Source of the DNA: JBBIGV01 sp037447335
GTDB taxonomy: Bacteria > Bacteroidota > Ignavibacteria > Ignavibacteriales > Ignavibacteriaceae
Assembly (NCBI GenBank): GCA_037447335.1
Contig: JBBIGV010000013.1
Span: 4,126 to 68,125 of the forward strand
Direction: 5' to 3'
Length of the DNA: 64,000 nucleotides
This document shows positions 1-8,457 of this stretch, in pieces. Both the position numbers and the translations under genes were made by a program. The notes beneath the pieces are model-generated. The model ran no database searches. It saw only the letters and a list, made by a program, of their open reading frames with translations, and had not been told where the DNA came from. How positions within the stretch are numbered: position 1 is the stretch's first letter; the number at the start of each line of letters is the position of its first letter.

Positions 1-117
1 ATAATAGTGAGCCAAAATTCAATTTTTTGAGTGCGTTTAAGTAATATTTCCAGGTTTGCTTATCAGACCCCCTTTTGATAATTTTCACCTTAATTTTTTA
101 AGGAAACAGATGACTAT

Positions 118-1287
118 ATGAGTAAGTTTATCGGAGTTGATTATTTCAATGTAGATAGCCTCTTATCAGAAGAAGAAATCTTGATCAGAAATACTGTGCG
201 TGAATTTACTGATGATGAGGTTATCCCGATAATTGAAAAATATAACCGCGAAAATTCATTCCCGATTCATCTTGTAGAAAAAATGGGAGATTTAGGCTTA
301 TTCGGCTCTACTCTTCCACAAAAATATGGATGCGCCGAAATGAATAACGTAGCATATGGATTGGTTATGCAGGAGTTGGAAAGAGGGGATAGCGGTGTAA
401 GAAGCTTCGTCTCTGTTCAGAGCGCTTTAGTTATGTATCCGATTTTCGCCTTCGGTTCTGAAGAACAAAAAGATTTCTGGCTCCCCTTACTCGCAAAAGG
501 TGATAAAATTGGTTGTTTTGGACTCACAGAACCTGACTATGGATCAAACCCTGGTGGAATGGTCACAAAAGCCGAAAAAACGGATGGCGGCTATATTCTC
601 AATGGCGCTAAGATGTGGATAACTAACGGAACTATTGCAGATGTAGCAGTAGTTTGGGCAAAATTGGATGGAGTTGTAAGAGGTTTTCTTGTGGAGAAAG
701 ATTCCAAAGGATTCACTGCTCCCGAAATGAAAGGCAAACATTCACTTCGTGCATCGGTTACTTCCGAATTGGTTTTTGATAATGTGTTTGTACCGGATAA
801 AAATCTGCTCCCTAAAACTACAGGTTTGAAAAATGCATTAATGTGTCTCAATCAGGCAAGATATGGAATTGCATGGGGAGTGGTTGGTTCAATGATGGCT
901 TGTTATGACACGGCACTGAATTATGCCAAATCCCGCATTCAGTTCGGCAAACCAATCGCAGCATATCAATTAACACAGGCGAAACTCGTTTATATGCTTA
1001 CAGAAATAACCAAAGCTCAGCTACTTAATCTTCAACTCGGAAGAATGAAAGATAAAGGAACTATGAAACATACCCAGGTTTCAATGGCTAAACGCAATAA
1101 CTGTGAGAAGGCGCTTGAAATTGCACGCATTGCCCGTGAAATATTAGGAGCAAACGGCATACTTGATGAGTATCCCGTTATGCGGCACGCTGCAAATCTG
1201 GAATCTGTTAAGACTTATGAAGGAACACATGAGATGCACACTCTGATCGTTGGTGAAGATATTACAGGTATTGCAGCTTTTGAATAA
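118..1287 (+). CDS. Acyl-CoA dehydrogenase, glutaryl-CoA dehydrogenase type
   Basis: Flavin-dependent acyl-CoA dehydrogenase of 389 residues. It follows glutaryl-CoA dehydrogenase (GcdH) almost from end to end: the segment RSFVSVQSALVMYP (residues 95-108) corresponds to the GcdH region carrying the arginine and serine that bind the distal carboxylate of glutaryl-CoA, followed by GCFGLTEPDYGSNPGGM (FAD/substrate loop), ARYGIAWGVVG, and YEGTHEMH with the catalytic base Glu368. In the known family the enzyme oxidises and decarboxylates glutaryl-CoA to crotonyl-CoA in lysine/tryptophan breakdown, passing electrons to ETF. The start ATG follows an A-rich stretch with a weak AAGGAAA site. No other glutarate-pathway gene is nearby, so substrate is inferred from motifs only. 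guaB follows 27 bases later. Confidence 0.87.
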   Translation: MSKFIGVDYFNVDSLLSEEEILIRNTVREFTDDEVIPIIEKYNRENSFPIHLVEKMGDLGLFGSTLPQKYGCAEMNNVAYGLVMQELERGDSGVRSFVSVQSALVMYPIFAFGSEEQKDFWLPLLAKGDKIGCFGLTEPDYGSNPGGMVTKAEKTDGGYILNGAKMWITNGTIADVAVVWAKLDGVVRGFLVEKDSKGFTAPEMKGKHSLRASVTSELVFDNVFVPDKNLLPKTTGLKNALMCLNQARYGIAWGVVGSMMACYDTALNYAKSRIQFGKPIAAYQLTQAKLVYMLTEITKAQLLNLQLGRMKDKGTMKHTQVSMAKRNNCEKALEIARIAREILGANGILDEYPVMRHAANLESVKTYEGTHEMHTLIVGEDITGIAAFE

Positions 1288-1314
1288 AACTTAATTTTTA
1301 TCTAAAGGAAAAGA

Positions 1315-2781
1315 ATGGAAAACCTGAAAGAGCTAAATGAAGGGCTTACGTTTGATGATGTGCTGCTTAAACCCGCAAAATCGAATGTGCTCCCAAGAGA
1401 TGTTGACGTTTCAACTTTTCTTACTCCTGAAATCAAATTAAACATCCCCATAATATCTGCTGCCATGGATACAGTTACTGAATCAGCAATGGCAGTTGCT
1501 TTGGCAAGAGAAGGCGGCATTGGTATTCTCCACAAGAACATGAGCATCGAACGGCAGTGTGATGAGGTTGATAAGGTAAAAAGGTCTGAAAGCGGTATGA
1601 TAAGAGATCCTGTAACATTAAAGCCTGACCGAACAATTGGTGATGCTCTTGATATGATGAAAAAATATCGGATCTCCGGCATACCAGTAATAGATGGTAG
1701 TGGAAAACTTGTCGGAATTCTTACTAACAGAGACCTTCGTTTTGAACCAAACAGAAAACTGAAAGTTTTCGAGTTGATGACTAAGGAAAATCTTATTACC
1801 GCACCATTGGGTACTGATCTGGAAAAAGCAGAGAAAATTCTACAGAAATATAAAATCGAAAAACTCCCCGTTGTGGATAAGAACGGTATCCTGAAAGGAT
1901 TGATTACATTCAAAGATATTCAGAAGAAGAAAAAACACCCGTTTGCCTGTAAAGATGAACACGGCAGGTTAAGGGTGGGAGCAGCAGTCGGCGTTACTTC
2001 AGATACAATTGAGAGCGTAACTGCCTTATATAAAGCCGGTGTTGATGTTGTTGTTGTAGATACTGCCCATGGTCATTCAGCCGGTGTGATGAAAATGATA
2101 AAGGATATAAGGAAAAAATTTAAAAATGAACAGTTAATTGCCGGCAACATAGGGACTTATGATGCAGCGATTGACTTAATTAATTGTAATGTTGAGGCGG
2201 TTAAAGTTGGAATCGGTCCAGGTTCAATTTGCACAACACGTGTAATAGCTGGCGTGGGAATTCCTCAGGTTACCGCTATTTCGGAAGTTTACCGGGCTGC
2301 AAAACGGAAAGGTATTCCGGTTATTGCTGATGGTGGCATCAGGCATACCGGCGATGTTGCTAAAGCTATTGCTGTGGGAGCAGATTCTGTGATGATTGGC
2401 GGTTTGTTTGCCGGTGTTGAAGAAAGTCCCGGCGAAAAAATTTTATATGAAGGCAGAAGCTTTAAGTTATATAGAGGAATGGGTTCTCTTTCAGCGATGA
2501 AGCAAGGCAGCAGGGATAGGTATTTCCAGGATGTTGAAGATGATTTAGCCAAGCTGGTGCCTGAAGGAGTTGAAGGCAAAGTTCCATTCAAAGGAGCGCT
2601 TGCTGATACAGTTTATCAATTAGTAGGAGGATTAAGAGCATCTATGGGTTATTGCGGTGTCAGAAATATTAAAGCATTAAAAACTAAAACACAACTAATA
2701 AGAATCACATTAGCCGGTTTAAAGGAAAGCCATCCTCACGATGTTATAATAACCAAGGAAGCGCCGAACTATCATACCTGA
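1315..2781 (+). CDS. guaB: Inosine-5'-monophosphate dehydrogenase
   Basis: Cytoplasmic enzyme oxidising IMP to XMP with NAD+, the committed step of GMP synthesis. At 488 residues it has normal length. The N-terminus LTFDDVLLKPAKS is family-typical; two CBS domains sit at about residues 90-205 (SGIPVIDGSGKLVGILTNRD and KLPVVDKNGILKGLITFKD) between the halves of the TIM barrel. The catalytic loop GPGSICTTRVIAGVG holds the nucleophile Cys306. The flap region YRGMGSLSAMKQGSRDRY is intact. The start ATG is preceded by TAAAGGAAAAGA, a reasonable ribosome site. It sits 27 bases behind the acyl-CoA dehydrogenase and is followed by a possible terminator at 2780-2802. Confidence 0.97.
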   Translation: MENLKELNEGLTFDDVLLKPAKSNVLPRDVDVSTFLTPEIKLNIPIISAAMDTVTESAMAVALAREGGIGILHKNMSIERQCDEVDKVKRSESGMIRDPVTLKPDRTIGDALDMMKKYRISGIPVIDGSGKLVGILTNRDLRFEPNRKLKVFELMTKENLITAPLGTDLEKAEKILQKYKIEKLPVVDKNGILKGLITFKDIQKKKKHPFACKDEHGRLRVGAAVGVTSDTIESVTALYKAGVDVVVVDTAHGHSAGVMKMIKDIRKKFKNEQLIAGNIGTYDAAIDLINCNVEAVKVGIGPGSICTTRVIAGVGIPQVTAISEVYRAAKRKGIPVIADGGIRHTGDVAKAIAVGADSVMIGGLFAGVEESPGEKILYEGRSFKLYRGMGSLSAMKQGSRDRYFQDVEDDLAKLVPEGVEGKVPFKGALADTVYQLVGGLRASMGYCGVRNIKALKTKTQLIRITLAGLKESHPHDVIITKEAPNYHT

Positions 2782-2802
2782 TTTTTCGAAATCGTGTTTT
2801 TT
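2780..2802 (+). terminator. Possible terminator after guaB
   Basis: A 5-bp stem (GATTT / AAATC) closed by a TTCG tetraloop begins inside the guaB stop codon and is followed by GTG and a run of six T. The stem is short and AT-rich, so termination would be weak; the TTCG loop and T-run are the support. Confidence 0.4.
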
Positions 2803-2806
2803 GGGA

Positions 2807-2820
2807 CTATTATATAATAG
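2807..2820. repeat. 14-bp perfect palindrome between guaB and the glycosyltransferase
   Basis: CTATTATATAATAG is a perfect 14-base palindrome about 50 bases upstream of the glycosyltransferase start. Either an operator or chance in AT-rich DNA; no regulator can be named from the sequence. Confidence 0.3.
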
Positions 2821-2871
2821 GCTGAGAAAAGCTAAAGTAGTAAATTAGGTTTAAATTATGGGTTAATTGTG

Positions 2872-4158
2872 ATGTTAAAAGTTTTAGTTATTGCATATTA
2901 TTACCCTCCAATGGGTTTAAGCGGAGTTCAGCGAACATTAAAATTTACCAAGTTCATGCTCAGGCATAACTTGCAACCAACAGTTATTACTTCTGATGCT
3001 GTGGGGTATTTTGCCCACGATAATTCACTGCTCAAAGAAGCGCAGGATGCCGGTATACGGATACTCCGCGTTGCAGGCAGAGAACCAAATGCATTGTTAA
3101 AAAGACTTGGCACTGTTCGTCTTCCCAAAGAGTGGATAAGAAAATTTATGCACAAATTAAGTCAGACCTTTTTTATCCCTGATAATAAAATTTCCTGGTC
3201 AAGGCATGCATTTAAAAAGGCATCCGAAATTCTTTCCACCGAAAAATTTGATTTGATATTTGTAACCATTCCGCCATTTTCATCTTTCTCTATGGCTGCA
3301 AAACTGAAGCAGAAATTTGACATCCCCCTTTTTGTTGATTACAGAGATATTTGGTACGACAGCTACCTTGCATTTTATCCTACCCCACTGCATAAATATC
3401 TGAACAAAAAGATGGAATACAACGCACTGAAAGCAGCAGATAAAATAAGCGTTACAAACAGGCGTGTTAAAGAACGGATGCTGAACTTATATAAATTCCT
3501 TACATTCGATGATATAATCCTGCTGCCGCATGGTTTTGATCATGAAGATTTTGAATCTACGCCGGCAGAACCAAAACCAAATAGAAAAATGCGGCTTACT
3601 TATTCAGGAATTTTTTATAACCATAACACGCCCAAATATTTCCTGAAAGCATTTAACCTGCTGCGCTTCGAACGCCCGGACATTGCTGCAAACATTGAAC
3701 TTCATTTTGTCGGGGATATAAATAAATCTAACAAGAAACTGATCCGGAAGTTGAACCTGCGGGAATTCGTCAGAGATCACGGCTATATAGATCATAAAAA
3801 TGCTATAAGTAAAATTAAATCCAGTGATGTTTTGTGGATGATGCTTGGTAAATGGAAATACAGCGATATGATACTTCCGGGAAAGCTGTATGAATATATG
3901 GGATCCGGCAAGCCAATCATTGCCTGCCTGCCTGACGGCACGGCTCGTAATGCAGCAAAAGAATATGGCGCATCGTTTATTACTGAACCTGATGATGTAA
4001 AGCAGATTAAGGACACACTGATAAAAGTTTATGATCTTTATCTCAAAAATGAATTGCCTAAGCCGGACGAAGAATATATTTTCAAATTCAGGCGTGAGTA
4101 TCTCACAGATCAGTTGACAAAACAATTTCAGTTTTTAGTAAAGACGGATTACCGATGA
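2872..4158 (+). CDS. Glycosyltransferase family 4
   Basis: Retaining GT-B glycosyltransferase of 428 residues. The N-terminus YYYPPMGLSGVQRTLKF is the glycine-rich nucleotide-sugar-transferase start typical of GT4 proteins named 'glycosyl transferase group 1', and the C-terminal half has ILPGKLYEYMGSGKPIIACL, the sugar-nucleotide-binding segment. The frame also opens with a GTG immediately before the ATG at 2872; I chose the ATG. The last four bases overlap the purD start (ATGA), so the two are translationally coupled, although no functional link with purine synthesis is evident. Acceptor and donor sugars are not predictable. It lies almost 29 kb from the polysaccharide cluster and may serve a different glycan. 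Confidence 0.85.
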   Translation: MLKVLVIAYYYPPMGLSGVQRTLKFTKFMLRHNLQPTVITSDAVGYFAHDNSLLKEAQDAGIRILRVAGREPNALLKRLGTVRLPKEWIRKFMHKLSQTFFIPDNKISWSRHAFKKASEILSTEKFDLIFVTIPPFSSFSMAAKLKQKFDIPLFVDYRDIWYDSYLAFYPTPLHKYLNKKMEYNALKAADKISVTNRRVKERMLNLYKFLTFDDIILLPHGFDHEDFESTPAEPKPNRKMRLTYSGIFYNHNTPKYFLKAFNLLRFERPDIAANIELHFVGDINKSNKKLIRKLNLREFVRDHGYIDHKNAISKIKSSDVLWMMLGKWKYSDMILPGKLYEYMGSGKPIIACLPDGTARNAAKEYGASFITEPDDVKQIKDTLIKVYDLYLKNELPKPDEEYIFKFRREYLTDQLTKQFQFLVKTDYR

Positions 4159-5441
4159 AAGTTCTGGTTATTGGTTCTGGCGGACGCGAACACGCGCTGG
4201 GGCGCCAGTTAAGTATCAGCCCATCTCTAACCCGATTATTTTTTTTGCCCGGTAATACCGGCACAAAATCGCTGGGTAAAAATCTTGATATTAGTCCTGA
4301 TAATTTTGATGATATTATTTCCTTATGTAAGAGTGAGAAAATTGACCTGGTGGTTATTGGTCCTGAAAAACCGCTTGTAGATGGTTTAGCAGATGTGCTT
4401 CGTAAAAATTCTATCGCAGTTTTCGGACCGGATGCATCCGCCGCTGAGATCGAAGCGCATAAATCATTTGCAAAATCTTTGATGAAGAAATACAATATTC
4501 CGTCAGCTGATTACGTTGAATTTGATTCAACACAACTGGAGATGGCTGCAAAATATCTTGAATCAGCAAAATATCCGCTGGTAATTAAAGCAGACGGGCT
4601 TGCCGCCGGTAAAGGAGTTATAATCTGCAGCAACATCAACGAAGCTGATCAGACCCTTGAACAATTATTCGTTAACAGAATATTCGGATCAGCAGGGGAT
4701 AAAATTATTATCGAAGAATTTATGGAAGGCGAAGAAGCTTCCGTTTTTGCCATAACTGATGGAAGCGATTACATTTGTTTACCTGCAGCTCAGGATCATA
4801 AAAGAATTGGTGATAATGATACAGGGAAAAACACAGGTGGAATGGGTGCATATGCGCCGGCGCCGCTAATTACCAATAAATTGCAGTTAATTGTGGAAGA
4901 GCAGATAATCGCACCAACCATTAAAGCAATGAAGGATGAGGGCAGAATCTTTGTCGGATGCCTTTATGCAGGATTGATGATTACTTCAGAAGGACCGAAA
5001 GTAGTTGAATTTAATTGCAGATTTGGTGATCCGGAAACCCAGGCAGTTCTCCCATTGCTTGAAGGTGATTTTTTAGAACTTCTTCACTCCGTGGCAATTG
5101 GCAAATTAAACAAAAATGCTGTAGCCTATTCCGGAGGCTGCGCAGTATGCGTAGTTGCCGCTTCCTCCGGCTATCCGGATGCTTATCAGACCGGGTTTGA
5201 AATTACCGGTTTGACTGATTCAGAAAATATTATTGTTTTCCATGCAGGCACTAAAGAGAGTGAAGGAAAAATTCTAACGGCAGGTGGAAGAGTTTTGGGA
5301 GTTACATCTGTTATCGGACAGAATGATCTTGCCCGTGCGAAATCAATTGCTTATGATGCTCTCAGTAAAATTTATTTCGAGGGGATATATTATCGCACGG
5401 ATATTGCCGACCGGGCTATTAAAAAACCAAATCAGATTTAA
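4155..5441 (+). CDS. purD: Phosphoribosylamine-glycine ligase (GARS)
   Basis: Second step of de novo purine synthesis: ATP-dependent joining of glycine to phosphoribosylamine. 428 residues, normal length. ATP-grasp family marks in order: IGSGGREHALG (N-terminal PRA-binding loop, residues 5-15), PLVIKADGLAAGKGVII (ATP-grasp, around 142-158), NTGGMGAYAPAP and FNCRFGDPETQAVLP, the PurD signature with the metal-binding residues. ATG overlaps the stop of the preceding glycosyltransferase. purS and purQ lie on the opposite strand 20 kb away, so purine genes are scattered here. Confidence 0.97.
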   Translation: MKVLVIGSGGREHALGRQLSISPSLTRLFFLPGNTGTKSLGKNLDISPDNFDDIISLCKSEKIDLVVIGPEKPLVDGLADVLRKNSIAVFGPDASAAEIEAHKSFAKSLMKKYNIPSADYVEFDSTQLEMAAKYLESAKYPLVIKADGLAAGKGVIICSNINEADQTLEQLFVNRIFGSAGDKIIIEEFMEGEEASVFAITDGSDYICLPAAQDHKRIGDNDTGKNTGGMGAYAPAPLITNKLQLIVEEQIIAPTIKAMKDEGRIFVGCLYAGLMITSEGPKVVEFNCRFGDPETQAVLPLLEGDFLELLHSVAIGKLNKNAVAYSGGCAVCVVAASSGYPDAYQTGFEITGLTDSENIIVFHAGTKESEGKILTAGGRVLGVTSVIGQNDLARAKSIAYDALSKIYFEGIYYRTDIADRAIKKPNQI

Positions 5442-5501
5442 GTTTATATTTAATCCTCACTGCATTATTTTCCTTTAGAAAACAATTCAAATTCTGTAAT
5501 C

Positions 5502-7103
5502 ATGATTCCGTTACACGTTCATTCCATTTATTCATTATTACGGGGTGTGTGCACAATTGATCAGATAATTGAGTACGCAAAATCGTTTAATCTGTCTGCA
5601 ATTGCACTGACAGATTACAACGGAATGTACGGACTGATAAAATTTGCAAAGCGCTGTGCCGAAGAAAATATCAAGCCGGTTGTAGGCGCTTTTATTGATG
5701 AAGAGCATAATAAGGACATCAATGCAGTTATTCTTGCAAAAAATAACAAGGGCTATTCAGAGCTTTGTAAGCTGATAACTGCACGTAAACTGAATGATTA
5801 TTTTTCTCTGATAAAAATTGTAAACTCAAAGCCTGAAAATCTTTTTATCATCACATCATCATTAACTCTGCTTGAACAGGCGGTAAACCAGGAGAATCTT
5901 TATGCCGGCATTTACTCAACCGGAAGTACACGCCGGCAAATGCGCAGGCTGTTTGATTTATCGAAAACAAAAAATGTTAAACAGGTAATTGCTCATCCTG
6001 TTTATTTCCCTCGTAAAGAAGATTTTGAAACTCATCGTGTCCTTTCTGCAATAAGAACAAATTGCAGTCTGGACAATATCTCTTCTGATGAAGTGGTTGA
6101 TGAGGAGTTTTATTTCAAGCCCGCCGATTCATTTATAAAACAATGGAAATCACTGCCCGAAGCTGTTGAAGCGATTCAATTCATTGCCGATAATTGTAAT
6201 GTTGATTTCAATTTCGGACAATTAAAGTTTCCTGTTTATCCGGATCTGAATGCCCAAAGTGCAATTTCGATGGTAAGTTCCAAATGTTACGAAGGATTAT
6301 CCGTCAGGTATGATGAGGTTAATGATAAAATTACATCGCGGCTTAATATGGAGCTCAGCGTAATTGATGAACTAAATTTTGCAGATTATTTTCTCATTGT
6401 TTGGGATATTGTAAATGAAGCTAAGCGCAGAGGTATGCTAACGATAGGCAGAGGTTCGGCTGCAAACAGTATTGTATCTTACTGTCTGGGCATTACAGAA
6501 GTTGATCCGATAAAACACAATCTTTACTTTGAAAGATTTTTAAACAAAGCCAGAAGCACACCGCCGGACTTTGATGTTGATTTTTCATGGAAAGAACGTG
6601 ATGAAATTGTTAAGTATGTATTCGAAAGGTATGGATATGAAAGAGCAGCTATGATTTCCACACATGTAACTTTCAGAGCAAGATCAGCCTTCAGAGAGGT
6701 TGCAAAAGTTTTTGGTATTACCGATAATGAAATATCAAAGCTAAGTAAATTTATACCTTGGACGAGCGCTGCAAATCTTCCAAATCTTGCACGATTATTT
6801 CCTGAATCAAAAACTCTTAATCTTGATCTTGAACCATGGAAAAGCATTATTGATATTGTTGTTAAAATAGGAGGATTTCCCCGCCACCTTAGCATTCATC
6901 CGGGCGGTATAATAATTACACCCGCACCAATTACCGATTTTGTTGCACTTGAATATGCAAAGAATAAAGGGTTAGGATTAATTATAACCCAGCCGGATAT
7001 GTATTCTATCGAGGATTATGGTTTGATTAAAATAGATTTGCTTAGTCAAAGGTCGCTGGGAGTGCTTCGTGATACAATGAATATTATTTCAGAGAAATCA
7101 TGA
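5502..7103 (+). CDS. DnaE2/ImuC-like DNA polymerase III alpha fragment (PHP + palm only)
   Basis: A 533-residue protein matching the N-terminal half of error-prone DnaE2-type polymerases, whose full length is about 1000-1150 residues. The PHP domain (about 1-210) begins MIPLHVHSIYSLLRG, but several metal-ligand positions look changed (LTDYNG where LTDH is usual). The C-family palm follows: GRGSAANSIVSYCLGIT, PDFDVDF (Asp358 and Asp360 as catalytic carboxylates), GGFPRHLSIHPGG, and GLIKIDLL with the third aspartate, Asp512. The protein then ends, 21 residues later, before the fingers, beta-clamp-binding and OB regions. No downstream plus-strand frame continues the protein, and no imuA/imuB are adjacent. 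It is either a truncated gene or a stand-alone compact form; the palm residues are all retained. Confidence 0.75.
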   Translation: MIPLHVHSIYSLLRGVCTIDQIIEYAKSFNLSAIALTDYNGMYGLIKFAKRCAEENIKPVVGAFIDEEHNKDINAVILAKNNKGYSELCKLITARKLNDYFSLIKIVNSKPENLFIITSSLTLLEQAVNQENLYAGIYSTGSTRRQMRRLFDLSKTKNVKQVIAHPVYFPRKEDFETHRVLSAIRTNCSLDNISSDEVVDEEFYFKPADSFIKQWKSLPEAVEAIQFIADNCNVDFNFGQLKFPVYPDLNAQSAISMVSSKCYEGLSVRYDEVNDKITSRLNMELSVIDELNFADYFLIVWDIVNEAKRRGMLTIGRGSAANSIVSYCLGITEVDPIKHNLYFERFLNKARSTPPDFDVDFSWKERDEIVKYVFERYGYERAAMISTHVTFRARSAFREVAKVFGITDNEISKLSKFIPWTSAANLPNLARLFPESKTLNLDLEPWKSIIDIVVKIGGFPRHLSIHPGGIIITPAPITDFVALEYAKNKGLGLIITQPDMYSIEDYGLIKIDLLSQRSLGVLRDTMNIISEKS

Positions 7104-7171
7104 TTAGCAGGCTGTATTTTATTGCCAAAATTTATTTTCAATTTTACTTTACAATCGCAAGTAATTGAAGC

Positions 7172-7627
7172 TCAGGTAATTGGATCTTTTTTGTTCAATA
7201 CAAGAATTTTCGAATCGAAGACTATCAGCAGCACACCAAGAGAAAACAATAAAAGATTTTCGATAACCTTCAGCCATCCAAGTTCAGAACTACCTTCTCT
7301 GCCGAAGCATCCGCAATCTATGTTGAGTCCGCGTGCAAGACTAATAACAATCGCAACTATAAATACGATCAGCATAGCATTAATAATGAAGGCATTTTCT
7401 TTTACAGCAACACCAAAAATCAGTAAGATGCCCGCAACTACTTCGATCCACGGAAGGGTAATTGCAAAAAAGTTAACAGCAGCTTCAGGCAAAAGTTTGT
7501 AGTTCGATATTGAATCGGAGAAGAAAACCGGGTCTGCTATCTTCTCTATTCCGGCGTAAATAAACACTACGCCAAGCACATATCTTGCGAGAATAAGTAA
7601 ATACTGGTTTGATAAAAATCTTTTCAT
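7172..7627 (-). CDS. MauE/DoxX-family membrane protein
   Basis: Small integral membrane protein, 151 residues, with four predicted helices (about 8-27, 52-72, 76-96, 119-140). It resembles the DoxX/MauE superfamily: the ARYVLGVVFIYAGIEKIADP start is typical, and the central DCGCFG motif (cysteines in a short loop) is typical of the MauE branch, linked in known systems to thiol-disulfide chemistry. It lies 23 bases downstream of a rhodanese gene on the same strand, so the pair is likely one operon with a role in sulfur or redox handling at the membrane. The precise function is inference. Confidence 0.8.
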   Translation of the reverse strand: MKRFLSNQYLLILARYVLGVVFIYAGIEKIADPVFFSDSISNYKLLPEAAVNFFAITLPWIEVVAGILLIFGVAVKENAFIINAMLIVFIVAIVISLARGLNIDCGCFGREGSSELGWLKVIENLLLFSLGVLLIVFDSKILVLNKKDPIT

Positions 7628-7650
7628 AACTGTAATTTATTTTCTTAAAA

Positions 7651-8298
7651 TTATTGGTTGTCCGTTTCACTTACGATAGAGTAACCCGCATTATTCCATT
7701 CAACCCACCCGTCGAAGAAAATATAAACACGTTTGTAGCCCATTTTAAATAATTTGTTAGCTAGTGTTACGCTCAGGTCACAATCCGTGCCGTCACAGTA
7801 AGTGACAATAGGCTGATCTTTGGAAATATTTTTGAGGTTGTGTTCAAATTCTTCAAACTGGTAGTAAGGCAGACTTACTGCCCCTTTAATATGACCTTCC
7901 CGGTAGAAATAATTATCACGTGCGTCGAGAAACACTACGCCCTGGTTATATAGTACCAATGCCTGGGCAAGTGTTACGGCTTTCGGCTCGGTAAAAGCTA
8001 TTTCTTTTACATTATGCTTTTCATCCGGAGTTATCCCGGCTTCAGTTTTTTTCTCTTCTTCAACTTTTATTTTTGCTTTATCATCTGAAAGTTCAGGAGC
8101 GGTTTCTTCTTTGGTAAGCTCTGTTGTTTCTTCTATGCGTTCAGGAAATTGCTTAACCAGAAGAGAATCATCTGCCCAAACAAGTTCTCTTTTCTCTTTA
8201 ATTAACGGTATGCCCTCAGATGAGATGTGGTTAATGAACAATCCAATAATTGAACTTACGAGTATGATGTGCAAAACTATATAATATTTTATCTTCAT
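7651..8298 (-). CDS. Membrane-anchored rhodanese-domain protein
   Basis: 215 residues: one N-terminal hydrophobic segment (about 5-23), a charged Glu/Lys-rich linker (about 50-100), then a single rhodanese domain (about 105-210). The domain has VVFLDARDNYFYREGHIKGA and the active-site loop TYCDGTDCDLS with the sulfur-carrying Cys168; GWVEWNNAGY is the usual C-terminal motif. The layout implies an anchored or exported sulfurtransferase-like domain facing the periplasm. It precedes the MauE/DoxX gene in the same transcript, and a TAnnTTTG promoter lies about 30 bases upstream of its start. Substrate is unknown; CxGxxC loops occur in sulfurtransferases and in non-catalytic relatives. Confidence 0.82.
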   Translation of the reverse strand: MKIKYYIVLHIILVSSIIGLFINHISSEGIPLIKEKRELVWADDSLLVKQFPERIEETTELTKEETAPELSDDKAKIKVEEEKKTEAGITPDEKHNVKEIAFTEPKAVTLAQALVLYNQGVVFLDARDNYFYREGHIKGAVSLPYYQFEEFEHNLKNISKDQPIVTYCDGTDCDLSVTLANKLFKMGYKRVYIFFDGWVEWNNAGYSIVSETDNQ

Positions 8299-8326
8299 CG
8301 TTGTTAATGTTTTACATTTATTGGCT

Positions 8327-8335
8327 GCAAATTTA
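8327..8335 (-). promoter_or_regulatory. Bacteroidota-type promoter of the rhodanese operon
   Basis: On the minus strand TAAATTTGC matches the -7 consensus TAnnTTTG, about 29 bases before the rhodanese ATG. A -33 TTG at the ideal spacing is not visible. Confidence 0.5.
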
Positions 8336-8457
8336 AGCCTTTTATCATAAATATGAAGGATTAATTGAAATGACCTTTTGCCTCCGACTGCTAAGAATTA
8401 CTTGATTGTTTGATAAAATTTGCAGGTTTAATTTTAAGTATAAAAATCCTGATCAAA

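Noticed and set aside
1302..1913. A 203-codon minus-strand open frame opposite guaB
   Set aside because: Fully antisense to a strongly conserved gene, serine-rich low-complexity translation with no recognisable motif; a shadow of guaB codon use.
5502..7103. Split intein as the cause of the half-length DnaE-like protein
   Set aside because: Known DnaE split inteins break much later in the protein and begin with a Cys-rich intein N-terminus; here the sequence ends in ordinary helix residues with no intein motif.
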